Positions 1-6,179 of a stretch of 8,568 bases of DNA are shown piece after piece (the first letter of the stretch is position 1; each line of letters opens with the position of its first letter). The position numbers and the translations under genes were made by a program. This DNA comes from Anaerolineae bacterium. Its GTDB lineage: Bacteria > Chloroflexota > Anaerolineae > JAFGEY01. The notes under the pieces were generated by a model, which was not told the origin of the DNA, did no database searches, and was given only the letters and a program-made list of their open reading frames with translations. The stretch is from contig JAFGEY010000371.1 in the NCBI GenBank assembly GCA_016931365.1, positions 1 to 8,568 of the forward strand. The letters run 5' to 3'.

Positions 1-318
1 CTGATCCGCGAGACGGCGCACCCCGAGGCCAACATCATCTTTGGCGCAGTCATCGACGAAGGGATGGTTGATCAGATCCGGATCACCGTGGTGGCGACGG
101 GTTTTGATACGACCGCTATGCCGCCGCGCATACAACGCGCCCAGGTGCAGACGCGCCCGGCGACGACGGCGACAGCGCCCGTCCAGTCCCAGCCGCAGCC
201 GCAGCAGCAGGCTCCGGCGCGCACCAGACAGCCCGAGCGCACCCGTCTGGAGATTCAGGTGCCGCAGTTTGCCGGCGGCGACGAGCTGGACATCCCGCCT
301 TTCCTGCGCAATCGTTGA
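1..318 (+). CDS. ftsZ: Cell division protein FtsZ, C-terminal part (5' end outside window)
   Basis: Frame 1 is open from the window edge to TGA at 316-318 and gives the last 105 residues of FtsZ, the tubulin-like GTPase that forms the division ring. The first ~35 residues (ETAHPEANIIFGAVIDEGM, then QIRITVVATGFD) match the end of the FtsZ C-terminal core: the NIIFGA strand followed by the V-RITVVATGF strand. Next comes a Gln/Pro/Arg-rich unstructured linker of roughly 45 residues. The protein ends with LDIPPFLRNR, the conserved tail peptide that in other bacteria binds FtsA, SepF or similar membrane anchors. Nothing looks broken, and the start and GTP-binding T-loops lie upstream of the window. 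The gene converges on the minus-strand MFS gene with 90 bp between the stops. Identification is from family knowledge of these motifs and is very secure. Confidence 0.96.
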   Translation: MIRETAHPEANIIFGAVIDEGMVDQIRITVVATGFDTTAMPPRIQRAQVQTRPATTATAPVQSQPQPQQQAPARTRQPERTRLEIQVPQFAGGDELDIPPFLRNR

Positions 319-352
319 TCGAAGGCCTTTCTGAAATACCCTCTTGATGCAT

Positions 353-386
353 AAAAACCCCGGCTCGAAATGGTTTCGAGCCGGGG
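353..386 (-). terminator. Rho-independent terminator of the MFS gene
   Basis: A perfect 13-bp inverted repeat (358-370 with 374-386, loop 371-373) lies 22 bp beyond the MFS stop codon. Read on the minus strand, the stem is followed directly by five T (complement of A353-A357), a classic intrinsic terminator. On the plus strand the stem is followed by GGAAAC with no T-run. It is therefore directional and should stop MFS transcripts better than ftsZ read-through. Confidence 0.9.
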
Positions 387-408
387 GGAAACTTGGATGT
401 ATCGAGAG

Positions 409-1689
409 CTAGGATTTCTTGGCGTGCCGGGGTTCCGGCAGGCCGAGGGTCATCGGCAAGGCTGTGGCGATCCCAATGATGGCGAGGATAAAGAGCAAGG
501 CATAGTTGTTGTTCGTCCATTGCAAGATCACGCCGCCGAGCGCCGAAAAGATCATGCTCACGCCATTGATCGTGTTGGTCAGCCCGACATAGTTGGGCCG
601 TTCGGCTTCGGGCGCGTGTTCGAGGACATAGTTCATCCAGCCGGGCATCATACTGCTCATAGATGCGTTGAACAACAAAAAGACCAGTCCGTAGCCCCAG
701 GCCAGCCAGATTGGATCGGGAAAGAGCAGCGGCGACAGCAGGGCCATAATCGGCGCCAGCAGGTTGACTCCAATGCTGATCTGGATCACGCATTTGCTGC
801 CCAGGCGCTCATTGATCCAGGCAAAGAGCAACGCCGCCAGGATGCTGCCCACCACGCCGATCGAGGTGTAGCGGCCGGCCACCTGACTGGGCAGGCCAAG
901 CCGGTCGAGCGCAAAAACCATAAAAAAGGGCGAAGCCAGCGAGCCAAGCCCGTAAACCTGCCGCATAATGATGTAACGCCGATAAGCGCGATCGGTCTTG
1001 AGCACATGCCATAGCTGCGGAAAGAATTCCTTCCAGCTCGGCACCTTGCGCGTAGGTTGTCCCCCTTCTTCTACCCCGAAGGCGATGGCCGCAAATGACA
1101 GCGCCAGCATCAAAAAGCCCAGAAAAAAGAGGCCGGCGTAGTTATTGGGAAAGTCAAAACCCTTTTCTCCCAGCATCCACTCGACGAAAAAGCCAACCAA
1201 AAATCCGGCGCTGCCCGAGATGATCTGCCCGATCCCGCTCAAGCGACCGCGCCGGGTGGGAGGGATCGTCTTGCTCAAAAAGTCGAACCAGGGCACGCTG
1301 GCCAGACCGTCGGCGACCCAAAAGCCGACGATGGTCACGGTGAGCAGCGTGATGATCAGCCACGGCGGTCGCGCGCCGGTCAGCCAGATTGAGATCGACA
1401 GTACCAGAAAAAGCAGGCGGCCGGGAATGATCGGCCAGAGGATGTGCGGCTTTTTGTACGGCTTGTCGGCCAGGTAACGCGCGGCTAACAGTTGCGGCAG
1501 CAGCCAGCAGGCGCTTTGCAGCGTTGCCATCAGGCCGATGACAAAAGGCGGCGCACCCAGTTCGTTCAGGAAACTTGGGATCACCGTGCCGGTGCCGACA
1601 AAGGTGATGCCGATGCCGAAAAAAGCAAAGTCGGCGACGAGAATCCAGAAATTGCGCTTGTAATGAAGAGGGAGCATAATTTCAGCCAC
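409..1689 (-). CDS. MFS transporter, substrate unknown
   Basis: A 426-residue polytopic membrane protein with about twelve hydrophobic segments in two halves, separated by a charged central loop near residues 205-235 (VEEGGQPTRKVPSWKE), as in the major facilitator superfamily. The first half has TM1 at ~14-36 (ILVADFAFFGIGITFVG), then PPFVIGLMATLQSACWLLPQLLAARYLAD, where the loop after TM2 replaces the usual G-x-x-x-D-R-x-G-R motif with LADKPYKKP. TPPTRRGRLSG-like residues near 142-152 form the second cytoplasmic loop (seen as IPPTRRGRLSG). The second half ends at GLPEPRHAKKS. I chose GTG at 1687-1689 because AAAAGGA ends 8 bases upstream of it. An in-frame ATG at 1714-1716 adds nine residues but has no Shine-Dalgarno sequence. 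It stands alone between its own promoter and terminator. Direction and substrate of transport cannot be told from the sequence. Confidence 0.88.
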   Translation of the reverse strand: MAEIMLPLHYKRNFWILVADFAFFGIGITFVGTGTVIPSFLNELGAPPFVIGLMATLQSACWLLPQLLAARYLADKPYKKPHILWPIIPGRLLFLVLSISIWLTGARPPWLIITLLTVTIVGFWVADGLASVPWFDFLSKTIPPTRRGRLSGIGQIISGSAGFLVGFFVEWMLGEKGFDFPNNYAGLFFLGFLMLALSFAAIAFGVEEGGQPTRKVPSWKEFFPQLWHVLKTDRAYRRYIIMRQVYGLGSLASPFFMVFALDRLGLPSQVAGRYTSIGVVGSILAALLFAWINERLGSKCVIQISIGVNLLAPIMALLSPLLFPDPIWLAWGYGLVFLLFNASMSSMMPGWMNYVLEHAPEAERPNYVGLTNTINGVSMIFSALGGVILQWTNNNYALLFILAIIGIATALPMTLGLPEPRHAKKS

Positions 1690-1779
1690 AGGAACAATCC
1701 TTTTTCGACATATCATGTCCAGATGTGCATTACGTGGTGGTGTGATAGTCGTTCGGGTTTACCCTTTCGGGAGCATCCA

Positions 1780-1808
1780 AGTATATGCTAAAAGCCCAGA
1801 AAAACCAA
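1780..1808 (-). promoter_or_regulatory. Predicted sigma-70-type promoter for the MFS gene
   Basis: On the minus strand TTGGTT (complement of 1803-1808) and TATACT (complement of 1780-1785) are separated by exactly 17 bp. The -10 matches TATAAT at five of six bases and the -35 matches TTGACA at three. The start site would fall near 1773, giving a leader of ~84 nt before the GTG start. The leader contains the small inverted repeat GACAT-gat-ATGTC around 1705-1717. The -35 box overlaps the base and tail of the upstream terminator. Confidence 0.5.
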
Positions 1809-1845
1809 GTGCCGGGCACACGAATCAGGTTCGGGCCCGGCACTT
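1800..1845 (-). terminator. Terminator of the DUF485-symporter operon
   Basis: An 11-bp perfect inverted repeat (1807-1817 with 1835-1845, AAGTGCCGGGC and its complement) has a 17-nt loop that can itself pair 4 bp (1821-1824 with 1830-1833). On the minus strand the stem is followed by GG and five T (complement of 1800-1804). It lies about 50 bp beyond the symporter stop. Together these features fit an intrinsic terminator for the symporter transcript. Confidence 0.75.
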
Positions 1846-1846
1846 T

Positions 1847-1870
1847 GCGTCTCACGGCGTTGTGTGACGC
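1847..1870 (-). other. Second hairpin in the symporter 3' region
   Basis: GCGTC-T-CAC (1847-1855) pairs with GTG-T-GACGC (1862-1870) around a six-base loop, giving eight base pairs with one mismatch. It sits between the symporter stop at 1898 and the main terminator hairpin at 1807-1845, only one base from the latter. It has no T-run of its own, so it is more likely an RNA-stabilising or assisting stem than a terminator. Confidence 0.4.
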
Positions 1871-1897
1871 TATGAAATTGTCAACAACGAGCCAGCG

Positions 1898-3799
1898 CTA
1901 TGCCGCCGCTTGTTTCTTTTGAGTTAGCAGCGAGACGACAACCAGTGTGATCAGACTCAGTGGGATCGAAACAGCGCCGGGCTGGCTGAAGGGTATCGGC
2001 GCAGAACTAGCGGGCAGCCCGTAGCGCACCCACATATCGGGCGAGAGCAAAATCAAGCCCAGCGCAGCGACGATGCCCACCAATACCGAAGCGATGACGC
2101 CCTGAGCGGTGGTCTTTTTCCAGAACAGCACCATCATAATCGACGGCAGGTTGGCTGATGCAGCGACGGCAAAGGCCCAGCCGACCAAAAAGGACACGTT
2201 CATTCCTTTATAGAGGATGCCCAGGATGATGGCAATGATCCCCACGACGACGGCCGTGATTTTCCCCGCCCTTACCTTTTGATCTTCGGTCATCTTGATT
2301 TTTAAATAGATGTCCATAAAGTCGTGGGCGACTGCGCCGGAAGCAGAGACGATCAATCCGCTGACCGTGCCCAGCACAGTCGCAAAGGCGATCGCCGAGA
2401 TGACCGCAAAAAGGAATGTACCGAACGACTTGGCCAGCAGCGGTGCGGCCATGTTGCTTTCTGCCGGGTTGACCGTTCCATTGACCATTGCGCCGAGGCC
2501 CATATAGAGGGTGAGGATGTAGAAAAAGCCGATCGCAGCGATGGCGACAATGGTCGATTTGCGAGCCGCTGCCGGGCTGGGCACGGTGTAATATCGAATC
2601 AGGACGTGGGGCAGGGCCGCTGTGCCAAAGAACAAGGCCAGCATCAAAGAGACGAAATCGAGCTTGTCCATGAAGGTTCCTTCGACCTTGAACTTGAGCC
2701 CGGGGCGCATGATCTCGTTGCCGGGGATCAGTGACGGGTAATACAGGGTCACTTTGTTACCGTTTTCCTCGAACGAGGTTGTTTTCCATACGCGCACTAT
2801 ACTATTTGGCGCACCGATGTCGGCCAGGAATTCAAAGACACCCACACTGCCGGTGTCGATCTCACCGCTTTGGCCCTTGATCTGCACCATATTACCGACC
2901 TGGTACAACTGGTTGCTATCCGACGCCAGAGTGCCATTGATCCACGTGCTGCCGTCAGACTTGGTCACCACCGACTCGGTCTCTTCGAGGTAGATGCCAC
3001 CATCGTCCTGTTCGACGACGTGCCACCAGTCGTCTTGGCCTTCGTGGGCCAGCAGCACAAAGTGCGGCGATTGTTTGTGATCGCTGATAACCTGATAGCC
3101 GGCATCGGCCACCACGATCTGCCCGTCTTGTTCCGCTGCGGTGAGGGTTTGGATGTCGTGCATAGCGATCGAACCGCCCTGATCAGGCGTGGTCGACAGG
3201 CCGCGGATGAGCAGAGCAACGACCAGGATTGTCGAAAAGATGATCAGCAGCCCGCCCTTGAGAAATTGCACGTAGGTTGTCGAGGTCATCCCGGCGGTGG
3301 CGACGATGGTGATCACGATCGCCCCAACCAGGATCACGCCGACGGCGTGCGGTAGACCGAGCAGCGGCGTGACCAGCGCGCCCGCGCCGACCATCTGCGG
3401 GATCAGGTACAGCAGCGAGACGATCAATGTGCTGATCGCTGCGGCCAGGCGCAGCCCCTTGGAACCGAACTTGGCGTCGAGTGCATCGGCGAAAGTAAAC
3501 TTGCCCAACCGTTTCAGCGGTTCCGAGACGACAAAGAGGGCAACGATCCATCCGGCCAGGTAGCCGATGGAGTACAAAAAGCCATCGTACCCGGCGACGG
3601 CGATCATGCCGCAGATGCCGAGGAACGAGGCGGCGGATAAATAGTCGCCGGCGAAAGCGATGCCGTTGATCGCCCAGTGGATGGTACCGCCGGCGGCGTA
3701 ATAGCCGCTGGCCGACTTGGCCTTGCGGGCAAAATAGAACGATAGGCCCAGCACCAGGCCGACAAAGAACAGGAATAGAACGACCGACAAGACATCCAT
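1898..3799 (-). CDS. actP: ActP-like sodium:solute (cation/acetate) symporter with large extracytoplasmic insert
   Basis: This 633-residue protein belongs to the sodium:solute symporter (SSS) family and most resembles the acetate permease ActP. ATG at 3797-3799 is chosen because GGGAGGGGGAAG precedes it and the hydrophobic N-terminus begins there; the frame stays open 17 codons further upstream inside the previous gene. TM1 is ~4-24 and is followed by FYFARKAKSASGYYAAGG. GDYLSAASFLG at 51-61 and the block GTAALPHVLIRYYTV at 392-406 are strongly ActP-like. Further helices run through AISAIAFATVLGTVSGLIVSASG-like sequence (468-488) to residue ~625. Between TM6 (~176-200) and TM7 (~380-400) lies a hydrophilic insert of about 170 residues, far longer than in the ~549-residue E. 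coli protein. By SSS topology it should face outward. The gene starts one base after the DUF485 stop, as in yjcH-actP operons. Acetate is the likely substrate; other short organic acids are possible. Confidence 0.9.
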   Translation of the reverse strand: MDVLSVVLFLFFVGLVLGLSFYFARKAKSASGYYAAGGTIHWAINGIAFAGDYLSAASFLGICGMIAVAGYDGFLYSIGYLAGWIVALFVVSEPLKRLGKFTFADALDAKFGSKGLRLAAAISTLIVSLLYLIPQMVGAGALVTPLLGLPHAVGVILVGAIVITIVATAGMTSTTYVQFLKGGLLIIFSTILVVALLIRGLSTTPDQGGSIAMHDIQTLTAAEQDGQIVVADAGYQVISDHKQSPHFVLLAHEGQDDWWHVVEQDDGGIYLEETESVVTKSDGSTWINGTLASDSNQLYQVGNMVQIKGQSGEIDTGSVGVFEFLADIGAPNSIVRVWKTTSFEENGNKVTLYYPSLIPGNEIMRPGLKFKVEGTFMDKLDFVSLMLALFFGTAALPHVLIRYYTVPSPAAARKSTIVAIAAIGFFYILTLYMGLGAMVNGTVNPAESNMAAPLLAKSFGTFLFAVISAIAFATVLGTVSGLIVSASGAVAHDFMDIYLKIKMTEDQKVRAGKITAVVVGIIAIILGILYKGMNVSFLVGWAFAVAASANLPSIMMVLFWKKTTAQGVIASVLVGIVAALGLILLSPDMWVRYGLPASSAPIPFSQPGAVSIPLSLITLVVVSLLTQKKQAAA

Positions 3800-3800
3800 G

Positions 3801-4088
3801 TTACTTCCCCCTCCCGGCCTGGGCGTCAGTCTCGCACTCTTTGCCCACACAGGCCCGGTTGTAGATAAAGGCCAAAATCAGGGCGAACAAGATCAGTCCA
3901 AAGCCATATACCACGGCCAGGTTCAAGCCGAAAAAGATGATGGTTTCCATCAACACCGGCTTGATGACGTTGATCAGGATAAACCCCGCGTATACTGCGC
4001 CGTACAACAAAAACATCCAGATGCCCAAGCGCATCTTGTAGGGCGCGGCAAGGTCTTCTCCCATAGGTTCTGCAGGTTTGTGAAGCAT
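3801..4088 (-). CDS. yjcH: DUF485 small inner-membrane protein (YjcH-like symporter partner)
   Basis: A 95-residue protein with two hydrophobic helices, about residues 23-43 (LGIWMFLLYGAVYAGFILIN) and 53-80 (ETIIFFGLNLAVVYGFGLIL), and a polar, Cys-containing tail (RACVGKECETDAQ). This matches the DUF485 family, small two-helix membrane proteins regularly encoded just before ActP-type symporters and thought to assist them; the exact role is not established. I chose ATG at 4086-4088 because AGGAG lies 7 bases upstream. The frame stays open 27 codons further, but that part is Arg-rich and has no ribosome site. The stop is followed by one base and then the symporter ATG (TAACATG), implying translational coupling. 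The family call rests on helix pattern and context more than on an invariant motif. Confidence 0.82.
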   Translation of the reverse strand: MLHKPAEPMGEDLAAPYKMRLGIWMFLLYGAVYAGFILINVIKPVLMETIIFFGLNLAVVYGFGLILFALILAFIYNRACVGKECETDAQAGRGK

Positions 4089-4261
4089 ACTCTTTCTCCT
4101 CAAGGAAATAAATAAAATTGACCCGGCGGGCTTTGAAGCCGTTCGGAAAATATGCGACAAAAAACGCACGTATCGAGGCGGCGCCGCGGTCCATTGGGGG
4201 CATCATTGCGGCCGTTGATACGCGCGTTGTCACAGATAATATCTAGTTTTTCTTTTTATCG
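4089..4261 (-). other. Intergenic leader between glpK and the DUF485-symporter pair
   Basis: This 173-bp gap has no terminator with a T-run after glpK and no convincing promoter, so glpK and the symporter pair may share a transcript, or a non-canonical promoter may lie here. It holds several small symmetric elements: the 10-bp palindrome GCGGCGCCGC at 4178-4187, AGATA-a-TATCT at 4234-4244, TGCG-(8 nt)-CGCA at 4153-4168, and a short GGCT-ttga-AGCC hairpin near 4129-4140. On the minus strand the last of these is followed, after CGCCGGG, by the T-rich tract TCAATTTTATTTATTT just before the ribosome site. A weak -10-like TATTAT lies near 4237-4242 with no -35. No function can be assigned. Confidence 0.35.
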
Positions 4262-5791
4262 TTATCTATCGACCCAATCGCGGGTGCGGGCGACGGCTTT
4301 CTGCCATCCCGCATAGCCCTCGGCACGTCGCGTCTCGCTCCATTGTGGCTCAAAGCGGCGATCGACGCTCCAGTTGGCGCGCAGGTCATCGAAATTCGTC
4401 CACAGGCCGGTGGCCAGCCCGGCGGCATAGGCCGCGCCGAGCGCCGTCGTCTCGTTGACCGTAGGCCGTACCGCCGGCACGCCGAGGATGTCGGCCTGAA
4501 GCTGCATCAAAAAATTGTTGACCGTTGCCCCGCCATCGACCTTGAGCGTGGTCAGATCGATGCCGGTACCGCTGTCCGCAGAATCTAACACCATAGCTTC
4601 CATTACGTCGCGCGTCTGGTAGCAGATTGACTCCAGTGTGGCGCGGACGATGTGGGCTTTATTGACATAGCGGGTCAGGCCGACCAGCGCGCCGCGCGCG
4701 TACATGTCCCAGTAGGGGGCAAAGAGGCCGGAAAAGGCGGGCACAAAGTAGCAGCCGCCAGCGCCTTCCACCGAGGCGGCGATGGCTTCCGTCTCGGCGG
4801 CGTTTTGGATCAACCCCAGGCTGTCGCGCAGCCACTGGATCGCCGCGCCGGTGATGGCGATCGAGCCTTCCAGGGCATAAATGGCCCGGCCCGGCTCCAG
4901 GCTGTAGGCGACGGTAGTCAGCAGGCCGCTTGCGGAAGGCACGATCTGCGCGCCGGTGTTGAGCAGCATGAAACAGCCGGTGCCGTAGGTGTTCTTGGCC
5001 TCGCCGGCCGCGTAGCCGGTCTGCCCAAAGAGCGCCGCCTGCTGGTCGCCCAGGTCGCCGCACACGGGGATCGATCCGCCGAACGGGCCGCTGGGCAGCG
5101 TGTGGCCGTAATAAGCCCGGTCGCTGGAAGGACGAATCTCGGGTAAAATAGAACGTAGAATGTCGAGAATTTTCAACAACTCATCATCCCAGTCCAGCGT
5201 CTGGAGGTTCATCAGCATGGTGCGGCTGGCGTTGGTCGGATCGGTGACGTGCGCGCCGCCATTGACCCCGCCGGTGAGGTTCCAGATGACCCAGGTGTCC
5301 ATGTTGCCAAACAGCGCCTGGCCGGATTGGATTTTGGCGCGCACCTCGGGCACGTGGTCGATCAGCCACTTGATTTTGGGGCCGGAAAAATAGACGTTGA
5401 TCGGCAGGCCGGTTTTGACGCGAAAGAGCGGCTCCAGCCCGGCGTCGATCAACTGCTGGCAGAGGGGCATGGTGCGCGTGCACTGCCAGACGATGGCGTT
5501 GTAGAGCGGTTGGCCGGTCGTCTTGTCCCAGATCAGCGTCGTCTCACGCTGGTTGGTAATGCCGACCCCGGCAATCTGTGTTGGCTGAATGTCGTGTTTG
5601 GCCAGCGCGGCAGCGACGACGCGGCGGGTGTTGGTCCAGATTTCGGCGGCGTCGTGCTCGACCCAACCGGGCTGGGGGTAGATTTGTTTGTGCTCGGCGT
5701 ACTCGGCCGAGACAACCTGCCCGTCGCGGCTGAACAGCATGCAGCGCGTGCCGGTGGTGCCCTGATCGATGGCGGCGACATATTGTGCCAT
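4262..5791 (-). CDS. glpK: Glycerol kinase
   Basis: A 509-residue FGGY-family kinase that phosphorylates glycerol to sn-glycerol 3-phosphate using ATP in the cytoplasm; the length is normal for GlpK. The N-terminal phosphate loop is [19 protein letters not shown] (6-24). Glycerol-contacting residues of E. coli GlpK are all in place: R82-E83 in TNQRETT, W102 in AIVWQC, Y134 in NVYFSG, and D249 of [10 protein letters not shown], the catalytic base. [14 protein letters not shown] (134-147) is the first FGGY signature, [15 protein letters not shown] (309-323) the second region, and [13 protein letters not shown] (418-430) the C-terminal ATP-site motif. ATG at 5789-5791 is chosen for the AGGGAGGG site just before it; an upstream in-frame extension of 37 codons is Pro-rich and crosses the promoter. 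The Arg that binds fructose 1,6-bisphosphate in E. coli (R236) aligns with Ser240, and the phospho-His of HPr-regulated GlpK is absent. No glycerol facilitator or GlpD gene is adjacent. Confidence 0.97.
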   Translation of the reverse strand: MAQYVAAIDQGTTGTRCMLFSRDGQVVSAEYAEHKQIYPQPGWVEHDAAEIWTNTRRVVAAALAKHDIQPTQIAGVGITNQRETTLIWDKTTGQPLYNAIVWQCTRTMPLCQQLIDAGLEPLFRVKTGLPINVYFSGPKIKWLIDHVPEVRAKIQSGQALFGNMDTWVIWNLTGGVNGGAHVTDPTNASRTMLMNLQTLDWDDELLKILDILRSILPEIRPSSDRAYYGHTLPSGPFGGSIPVCGDLGDQQAALFGQTGYAAGEAKNTYGTGCFMLLNTGAQIVPSASGLLTTVAYSLEPGRAIYALEGSIAITGAAIQWLRDSLGLIQNAAETEAIAASVEGAGGCYFVPAFSGLFAPYWDMYARGALVGLTRYVNKAHIVRATLESICYQTRDVMEAMVLDSADSGTGIDLTTLKVDGGATVNNFLMQLQADILGVPAVRPTVNETTALGAAYAAGLATGLWTNFDDLRANWSVDRRFEPQWSETRRAEGYAGWQKAVARTRDWVDR

Positions 5792-5807
5792 TTTGCCCTC
5801 CCTGGAT

Positions 5808-5838
5808 GGTGAAACGTGATGCGTGAAACGTGGTGCGT
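5808..5838. repeat. 14-bp tandem repeat overlapping the glpK start site
   Basis: Two 14-bp units of the form (C/G)GTGAAACGTG(A/G)TG lie at 5808-5821 and 5822-5835, followed by a partial third (CGT, 5836-5838). The shared core TGAAACGTG is at 5810-5818 and 5824-5832. The repeats cover the predicted glpK start site and the first part of its leader, ending 17 bp before the ATG. This is where a repressor would bind, but a neutral intergenic repeat is equally possible. Confidence 0.55.
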
Positions 5839-5867
5839 ATTGTATCACAGGTGGGCAGAGGGGGCAA
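5839..5867 (-). promoter_or_regulatory. Predicted sigma-70-type promoter for glpK
   Basis: On the minus strand TTGCCC (complement of 5862-5867) and TACAAT (complement of 5839-5844) are spaced by exactly 17 bp. The -10 matches the consensus at five of six bases and the -35 at four. The start site would be near 5832, giving a ~40-nt leader that carries the 14-bp repeats and the ribosome site. Confidence 0.6.
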
Positions 5868-5869
5868 TG

Positions 5870-5898
5870 TGGCGGATTTGGGGGGATCGGTGTATACT
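5870..5898 (+). promoter_or_regulatory. Possible divergent promoter for the membrane protein-sulfatase cluster
   Basis: TATACT at 5893-5898 is a good -10 box (five of six). The hexamer 17 bp upstream, TGGCGG at 5870-5875, is a poor -35. If real, transcription would start near 5905, only ~16 nt before the first ATG, with the ribosome site TGGAGGG (5911-5917) between. The -35 would lie two bases from that of glpK, making a compact divergent promoter. Confidence 0.3.
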
Positions 5899-5920
5899 GC
5901 AACGCGACGATGGAGGGACG

Positions 5921-6165
5921 ATGTTGGTATCCTGGTGGAACAAACTGCTGCCGGCGACGGACGACCCACTTTTGTGCAGCCGGGCGGCATTGGTGATCGC
6001 CACAACATTGGGTGTGCTTTTGGTGTTGCTGGCGCTAATCCTCCTTTTAACGCCCCGCTGTGGACGTTTCTCTATTTTCTGATCGCGGCAATGGTCGGCT
6101 TTTGGGGACGGATGTTGGCCGGACGTATTGAAAGGCAAAATGGCAGTGAGTACAAATCAAATTAA
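5921..6165 (+). pseudogene. Small two-helix membrane protein, frame broken by one apparent missing base
   Basis: ATG at 5921 has a good ribosome site (GGAGGG ending 3 bases before) and starts [16 protein letters not shown], then a long hydrophobic helix ([20 protein letters not shown]). The frame then leaves hydrophobic sequence and stops at 6080-6082 (54 codons). The -1 frame continues the protein instead: PFNAPLWTFLYFLIAAMVGFW, a second helix, then GRMLAGRIERQNGSEYKSN and TAA at 6163-6165. That stop abuts the ribosome site of the next gene (AAAGGAG, 6165-6171), as expected inside an operon. Adding one base in the TTTT run at 6045-6048 would give a coherent 81-residue protein with helices at ~22-43 and ~47-64. 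This may be a sequencing error, a real frameshift mutation or, less likely, programmed slippage, since no canonical slippery heptamer is present. I do not recognise the family. Confidence 0.55.
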
Positions 6166-6179
6166 AAGGAGAGATTTGA

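Noticed and set aside
116..793. A 225-codon minus-strand frame crossing the ftsZ tail and the MFS 3' end
   Set aside because: It overlaps two well-supported genes and the terminator hairpin, and its product is Arg/Pro-rich without recognisable motifs.
370..1014. A 214-codon plus-strand frame antisense to the MFS gene
   Set aside because: It starts inside the terminator loop, and its product is a His/Gln/Asp-rich shadow of the transporter codons.
4214..4234. ACGCGCGT-centred symmetric site upstream of the DUF485 gene as an operator
   Set aside because: Only the 8-bp core is palindromic; the flanks do not pair, so it is expected by chance in GC-rich DNA.
5792..5902. N-terminal extension of GlpK by 37 codons to an ATG at 5902
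   Set aside because: The extension is Pro/Cys-rich, crosses the predicted promoter and repeats, and the ATG at 5791 has a strong ribosome site directly before the conserved N-terminal strand.
5830..6022. Plus-strand frame from 5830 read as the start of a 111-residue protein
   Set aside because: Its N-terminal half (Arg/Gly-rich) has no ribosome site and runs through the promoter region. Only its C-terminal part looks like real coding sequence, joined to the 5921 frame by a one-base shift.
6045..6051. Programmed -1 ribosomal frameshifting at CTTTTAA
   Set aside because: The bases do not form a canonical X-XXY-YYZ slippery heptamer in the upstream frame, and no strong downstream hairpin is obvious. 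A missing base is simpler.
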